Part shown: piece after piece, positions 30,582 to 33,932 of the stretch | Layout of the letters: each line of letters starts with the position of its first letter | Position numbering within the stretch: position 1 is the stretch's first letter | Assembly: GCA_900316795.1 (NCBI GenBank) | Contig: ONEF01000018.1 | Coordinates: 1 to 33,932, forward strand | DNA length: 33,932 nucleotides | Origin: an uncultured Bacteroidales bacterium | GTDB lineage: Bacteria; Bacteroidota; Bacteroidia; Bacteroidales; UBA932 | Direction: 5' to 3' | Notes under the pieces: generated by a model | What the model was told of the DNA's origin: nothing | The model's database searches: none | Seen by the model: the letters and a program-made list of their open reading frames with translations, nothing else | Made by a program: the position numbers and the translations under genes

Positions 30582-33530
30582 ATGAAGTTATTCGCTAAAA
30601 TTTCAGCATTCTGCCTTGCAGTGCTTGTTGTGGCATCGGTGATGTCATCCTGCAAGAAGGAGTACACCACAATCAAGGGGGATCCTACCAATACCAGGAT
30701 CTATACCCTGGACAACGGTCTTACCGTTTATCTGACTCCTATCAAGAAGGAGCCTAGGATCCAGACTTACATTGCAGTAAGGGTTGGAAGCAAGAACGAC
30801 CCTTCCGAGACAACAGGTCTGTCACACTATCTTGAGCACATAATGTTCAAGGGTACAACCAATTATGGTACAACCAACTATGAGGCCGAGAAACCGCTTC
30901 TTGACCAGATTACCGAGGAGTTTGAGAAATACCGCACGCTGACCGACCCTGAAGAGAGAAAGGCACAGTATGCCAAGATAGACTCCATCTCTTATGCCGC
31001 TTCCGAGTATTTTATCGGCAACGAGTATGACAAGATCATGGCCCAGATGGGTGCTCAGGGCTCAAACGCCTTCACCTCATTTGACATGACAGTTTATACC
31101 GAGGATATTCCTTCAAATCAGGTAGAGGCTTGGGCAAAGGTTCAGAGCGACCGCTTCAAGAATATGGTAATCAGAGGATTCCATACTGAACTTGAGGCTG
31201 TTTACGAGGAGTGCAACCTTGGTCTTTCAAGTGATGGCGGCAACGCTGTAGATACCCTTCTGTTCGCGATGTTTGACAAGCACCCTTACGGTGAGCAGAC
31301 CACCATCGGAACCCAGGAGCACCTGAAGAACCCTTCTATCGTGAACATCCAGAAGCATTTTGACAACTTCTATGTTCCTAACAACGTTGCTATCTGCATG
31401 GCCGGTGACTTCAATCCTGACCAGGTGATTGCCACTATCAAGAAATATTTCGGAGACTGGAAGAAGAACGACAACCTCAAGCTTCTGGAATTCGAGGATG
31501 AGGAGCCGATCAACGCTCACATAGAGAAGACCGTTTACGGACTGGAGTCTCCGTTTGTCCAGATGGGCTGGAGATTCCCTTCTGCATACAAAGCCGGAAG
31601 AGAGGGTCTCAACTATACTGAGGACACTCTTTACATGCTTACCAACGTTCTTACAAACCGTGGAGGTGCAGGTCTTATCGACCAGAACGTGAATCGTCCT
31701 CAGAAGACTCTTGGAGCTGCAGCCTACAGCTATACACTGAGCGATTATATCGTATTCTTCCTTGAGTGCGAGCCAAGAGAAGGACAAAGTCTGGAGGAGG
31801 CAAAGGCAATTGTAATGGAAGAGCTTGAGAAGGTAAAGAGAGGAGACTTTGATTCAACCGTACTGACCTCTATAGTAAACAACTTCCGCCGCCAGCAAAT
31901 GCAGGCGCAGGATTCCTACAGGGCCCTTGCTTCATGGCAGTACAATGCTTTCATCAATCACCTGCCTTGGGATTATGTAATAGGCGAAGGTGACCGTATT
32001 GCCAAGATAACCAAGGAAGATGTGGTTGCTTTTGCCAACCGCCACTTCGGTGACAACTATGTTCAGGTAAACAAGGTACAGGGTCCTCAGGTAGGCGTCA
32101 AGAAGCTCGAGAAACCTGCCATCACCGCTATCCGCACCAACAGGGACACTTCCAGCCAGTTCCTCCGCGATATGGAGACATTGGCCAACTCTGCAGCTCC
32201 TATCCAGCCTGTGTTTGTTGACTTTGACAAGGACATGTCTGTAGGGAAACTGTCAAACGGCCTCGATTTCTACTACAAGCATAACGATGACAACGAGCTT
32301 TTCAATCTGGCATACTACTTTACCAACGGTTCCAATGACATAGACATCCTGCCTTATGCCATTTCCTATGTCCAGGCTCTCGGAACGGATTCACTCACTG
32401 CTGACCAGATCAGTTCCAAGTTCTACAACCTTGCCTGCTCATTCTATGCAAATCCTGGCGCAAACGATGTAACTGTTGCGCTTTCCGGACTTGGATCTTC
32501 AATGGAAGAGGCAGTTGCCTTGCTGGAGAACTTCCTGGCCAACGTCAAGGCCGATGAGAATCTTCTTGAGATGATGAAGCAGAACTGGATCCTGGAGAAA
32601 ATGAACGCCAAGACCAGCAAGAAGGCAAATGAGAGTGCCGTTCAGATGTATGCAATCTATGGTCCTGAAAACCCTATGACCATGGACTTGAAGCCTGCCC
32701 AGATTGCAGCCCTTACTTCTGACCAGCTGATAGCTGCCGTCAAGGATGTTCTCGCCCATAAGCATGCTGTGGTTTACTATGGTCCTGAATCCAAGGAAAA
32801 TATGCTCCAGAAGCTTCCTCAGATGCACAAGGTTGCGGAGAATCTGCCAGAGTTCGGTCCAAGCAAGCTCTTCAAGGCTTGGTCCACCCAGACTCCTTGT
32901 GTTTACCTTGCTCCTTACAAGGCAAACCAGATCAACATGTACAAGGTTATCAGCTATGATGATGTTGAATACAACCCTGCAAACGACGCTATTGTAAACC
33001 TCTATGACATTTACTTCGGTTCCGGCATGAGCTCAATCGTCTTCCAGGACATCCGTGAGGCAAAGGGTCTTGCATACCATGCAAGCGCACGCACAAGCCT
33101 TCCTGGCAGAAAGGGTGAGGTTCCATTCTATCTTGCAAGGGTTTACACCCAGAACGACAAGATGCTGGATGCTATGAGTGCGATGGATGAGATCCTGACT
33201 GACATGCCGGCAAACCAGAAGTCGTTTGACGTTGCCAAGGCCAATGCAGTCCAGAACCTTGCTACAAGAAGATACAACGGGGCCAATGTCATCTGGCATT
33301 ATATCAGTCTTCAGGAGAAGGGTGTAGGTGCTGATTATGACAAGCAGGTTTATGACAAGATTTCCGGTCTCAACCTGGAAGACATCGTAGCCTACCAGCA
33401 GGCTAATGTCAAGAACCGCTCATACGTTACCGGTATCCTTGGCAACCCGGCAGAACTCAATCTGACAGGTATTGCTCCAAGCTATGGTAAGGTAGTGATT
33501 CTCAGGACTGAGGATATATTCGGATACTAA
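30582..33530 (+). CDS. M16 (pitrilysin/insulinase) zinc peptidase, lipoprotein
   Basis: A 982-residue peptidase with a lipoprotein signal: lipobox MSSC, cysteine at residue 24, so it is lipid-anchored in the envelope. The inverted zinc motif HxxEH is H82-Y-L-E-H86 with the glutamate ligand in the cluster E203-E210 (HTELEAVYEE). Two M16 halves follow: the first, active, to about residue 500, and a second with no zinc motif near 545-975 (GKLSNGLDFYYKHNDDN; FGSGMSSIVFQDIREAKGLAYHASA). Such proteins usually cut peptides in a clamp of two halves. The long stretch between the zinc motif and E203 includes an insert of about 40 residues. It has its own promoter and is followed by a hairpin overlapping the ferredoxin promoter. 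Confidence 0.95.
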   Translation: MKLFAKISAFCLAVLVVASVMSSCKKEYTTIKGDPTNTRIYTLDNGLTVYLTPIKKEPRIQTYIAVRVGSKNDPSETTGLSHYLEHIMFKGTTNYGTTNYEAEKPLLDQITEEFEKYRTLTDPEERKAQYAKIDSISYAASEYFIGNEYDKIMAQMGAQGSNAFTSFDMTVYTEDIPSNQVEAWAKVQSDRFKNMVIRGFHTELEAVYEECNLGLSSDGGNAVDTLLFAMFDKHPYGEQTTIGTQEHLKNPSIVNIQKHFDNFYVPNNVAICMAGDFNPDQVIATIKKYFGDWKKNDNLKLLEFEDEEPINAHIEKTVYGLESPFVQMGWRFPSAYKAGREGLNYTEDTLYMLTNVLTNRGGAGLIDQNVNRPQKTLGAAAYSYTLSDYIVFFLECEPREGQSLEEAKAIVMEELEKVKRGDFDSTVLTSIVNNFRRQQMQAQDSYRALASWQYNAFINHLPWDYVIGEGDRIAKITKEDVVAFANRHFGDNYVQVNKVQGPQVGVKKLEKPAITAIRTNRDTSSQFLRDMETLANSAAPIQPVFVDFDKDMSVGKLSNGLDFYYKHNDDNELFNLAYYFTNGSNDIDILPYAISYVQALGTDSLTADQISSKFYNLACSFYANPGANDVTVALSGLGSSMEEAVALLENFLANVKADENLLEMMKQNWILEKMNAKTSKKANESAVQMYAIYGPENPMTMDLKPAQIAALTSDQLIAAVKDVLAHKHAVVYYGPESKENMLQKLPQMHKVAENLPEFGPSKLFKAWSTQTPCVYLAPYKANQINMYKVISYDDVEYNPANDAIVNLYDIYFGSGMSSIVFQDIREAKGLAYHASARTSLPGRKGEVPFYLARVYTQNDKMLDAMSAMDEILTDMPANQKSFDVAKANAVQNLATRRYNGANVIWHYISLQEKGVGADYDKQVYDKISGLNLEDIVAYQQANVKNRSYVTGILGNPAELNLTGIAPSYGKVVILRTEDIFGY

Positions 33531-33539
33531 AAGTGCAAT

Positions 33540-33576
33540 AAATTCCAGTCCGGATTTTGGATTTGGACTGGAATTT
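33540..33576. terminator. Hairpin after the M16 gene, overlapping the ferredoxin promoter
   Basis: AAATTCCAGTCC at 33540-33551 and GGACTGGAATTT at 33565-33576 form a perfect 12-bp stem with a 13-base loop. Downstream comes GTATATTTG, which is only a weak T-run. The right arm lies between the -33 and -7 of the ferredoxin promoter. Confidence 0.65.
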
Positions 33577-33585
33577 GTATATTTG
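33556..33585 (+). promoter_or_regulatory. Promoter of the ferredoxin gene
   Basis: TTTG at 33556-33559 and TATATTTG at 33578-33585 are 18 bases apart, close to the standard spacing. Transcription would begin near 33589, 45 bases before the ATG at 33634. Confidence 0.65.
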
Positions 33586-33633
33586 CGTCCCAAAACACAA
33601 GAACAATTAACAACTAACTTAATTTATACAACT

Positions 33634-33801
33634 ATGGCTCACAAAATTACTTCAGATTGCGCTGCATGCGGAACTTGCCAGGGCGAGTGCCCTATGGGTG
33701 CTATCTCTGCAGGTGACATCTATGTTATCGATCCAGGTCTTTGCACCGATTGCGGAACATGCGCAAGCGTTTGCCCTATGGGTGCTATTGTCCAGGAATA
33801 A
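33634..33801 (+). CDS. 2[4Fe-4S] ferredoxin (55 aa)
   Basis: A small electron carrier for anaerobic metabolism such as pyruvate:ferredoxin oxidoreductase or hydrogenase. Eight cysteines make two identical motifs: CAACGTCQGECP at residues 9-20 and CTDCGTCASVCP at 37-48, each followed by MGAI. This CxxCxxCxxxCP pair is the clostridial-type ferredoxin. The frame is open to 33583, but ATG 33634 (MAHKITSDC) is the normal start and lies after the promoter. It ends 39 bases before an IS3-like sequence. Confidence 0.96.
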   Translation: MAHKITSDCAACGTCQGECPMGAISAGDIYVIDPGLCTDCGTCASVCPMGAIVQE

Positions 33802-33820
33802 TTGTAAAAGATAACCAAAC

Positions 33821-33925
33821 GGAAAGAGCCTGGATTGTGATGTGACCCCCAAAAGTTGGACGGTTTAACATTATTTTGAAGGCTTATGATTGGAATAGAG
33901 CTCGGTATTGAACCGGGCTCTTTCC
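33821..33925. repeat. Long-range inverted repeat downstream of the ferredoxin gene
   Basis: GGAAAGAGCCTGG at 33821-33833 and CCGGGCTCTTTCC at 33913-33925 pair over 13 bp with one G-T wobble, around a 79-base loop, followed by TTTT. The right arm is also used by the local hairpin at 33897-33921. It looks like a ferredoxin terminator split by inserted sequence. Confidence 0.6.
33841..33868. mobile_element. Sequence resembling an IS3-family (IS150-like) terminal repeat
   Basis: TGTGACCCCCAAAAGTTGGA at 33841-33860, continuing to ACGGTTTAAC, resembles the terminal inverted repeats of IS150-group elements, which often carry TGACCCCCAAAAGTT. No transposase is visible before the window ends, so this may be the edge of an element or a solo remnant. 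The identification is by memory of the family. Confidence 0.45.
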
Positions 33926-33928
33926 TTT
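33897..33928 (+). terminator. Intrinsic terminator at the right edge
   Basis: AGAGCTCGGT at 33897-33906 and ACCGGGCTCT at 33912-33921 pair over 10 bp (one G-T) with a 5-base loop, followed by TTCCTTTT. It could end the ferredoxin transcript or, on the other strand, a gene beyond the edge. Confidence 0.65.
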
Positions 33929-33932
33929 TAGC

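Overview
The window reads as a chromosomal segment of a Bacteroidota bacterium, most likely of the order Bacteroidales. Supporting signs are the repeated -7 promoter element of the form TAnnTTTG (about a dozen copies in front of genes), scarce Shine-Dalgarno sequences, tandem FtsX/MacB-type ABC permeases, a Rho with a long disordered N-terminal insertion, a LptD-like protein, an amidase with a SPOR domain next to an MCE protein, a DUF1573 protein and MeaB. Genes are tightly packed; no stretch over 300 bases lacks a gene, and I saw no tRNA, rRNA or CRISPR array.

Region 1 (1-10163) is the accessory part. It holds the end of one large ABC permease, an ATPase, a possible remnant of a permease start, two full permeases, a small lipoprotein, an inserted HicAB-like toxin-antitoxin pair, then a sigma-54-type response regulator and a histidine kinase with one membrane segment and no external sensor. 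Upstream of the second full permease I see a possible enhancer palindrome and an imperfect -24/-12 element. Together these suggest a self-regulated envelope-stress or antimicrobial-peptide module in which the permeases may act as the sensor.

Region 2 (10166-15168) has birA facing a cluster of rsfS, ftsH, cdsA and psd (ribosome silencing, membrane proteolysis, phospholipid synthesis). Region 3 (15182-20848) carries lptD-rpe on the minus strand and, divergently, a cell-wall amidase and an MCE/MlaD protein; these are mostly outer-envelope genes. Region 4 (20919-26014) holds dnaA, a dipeptidase gene and rho, each with visible promoter, terminator or leader signals. Region 5 (26018-29182) is a minus-strand cluster of meaB, a heavy-metal exporter-like permease, a flavin reductase-like protein and a RidA protein. 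Region 6 (29205-33932) has a DUF1573 exported protein, an M16 peptidase lipoprotein, a 2[4Fe-4S] ferredoxin and, at the window edge, a sequence resembling an IS3-family end.

Most genes are ordinary housekeeping genes. The best candidate for something less described is the permease/two-component locus with its control region at 4921-5131.
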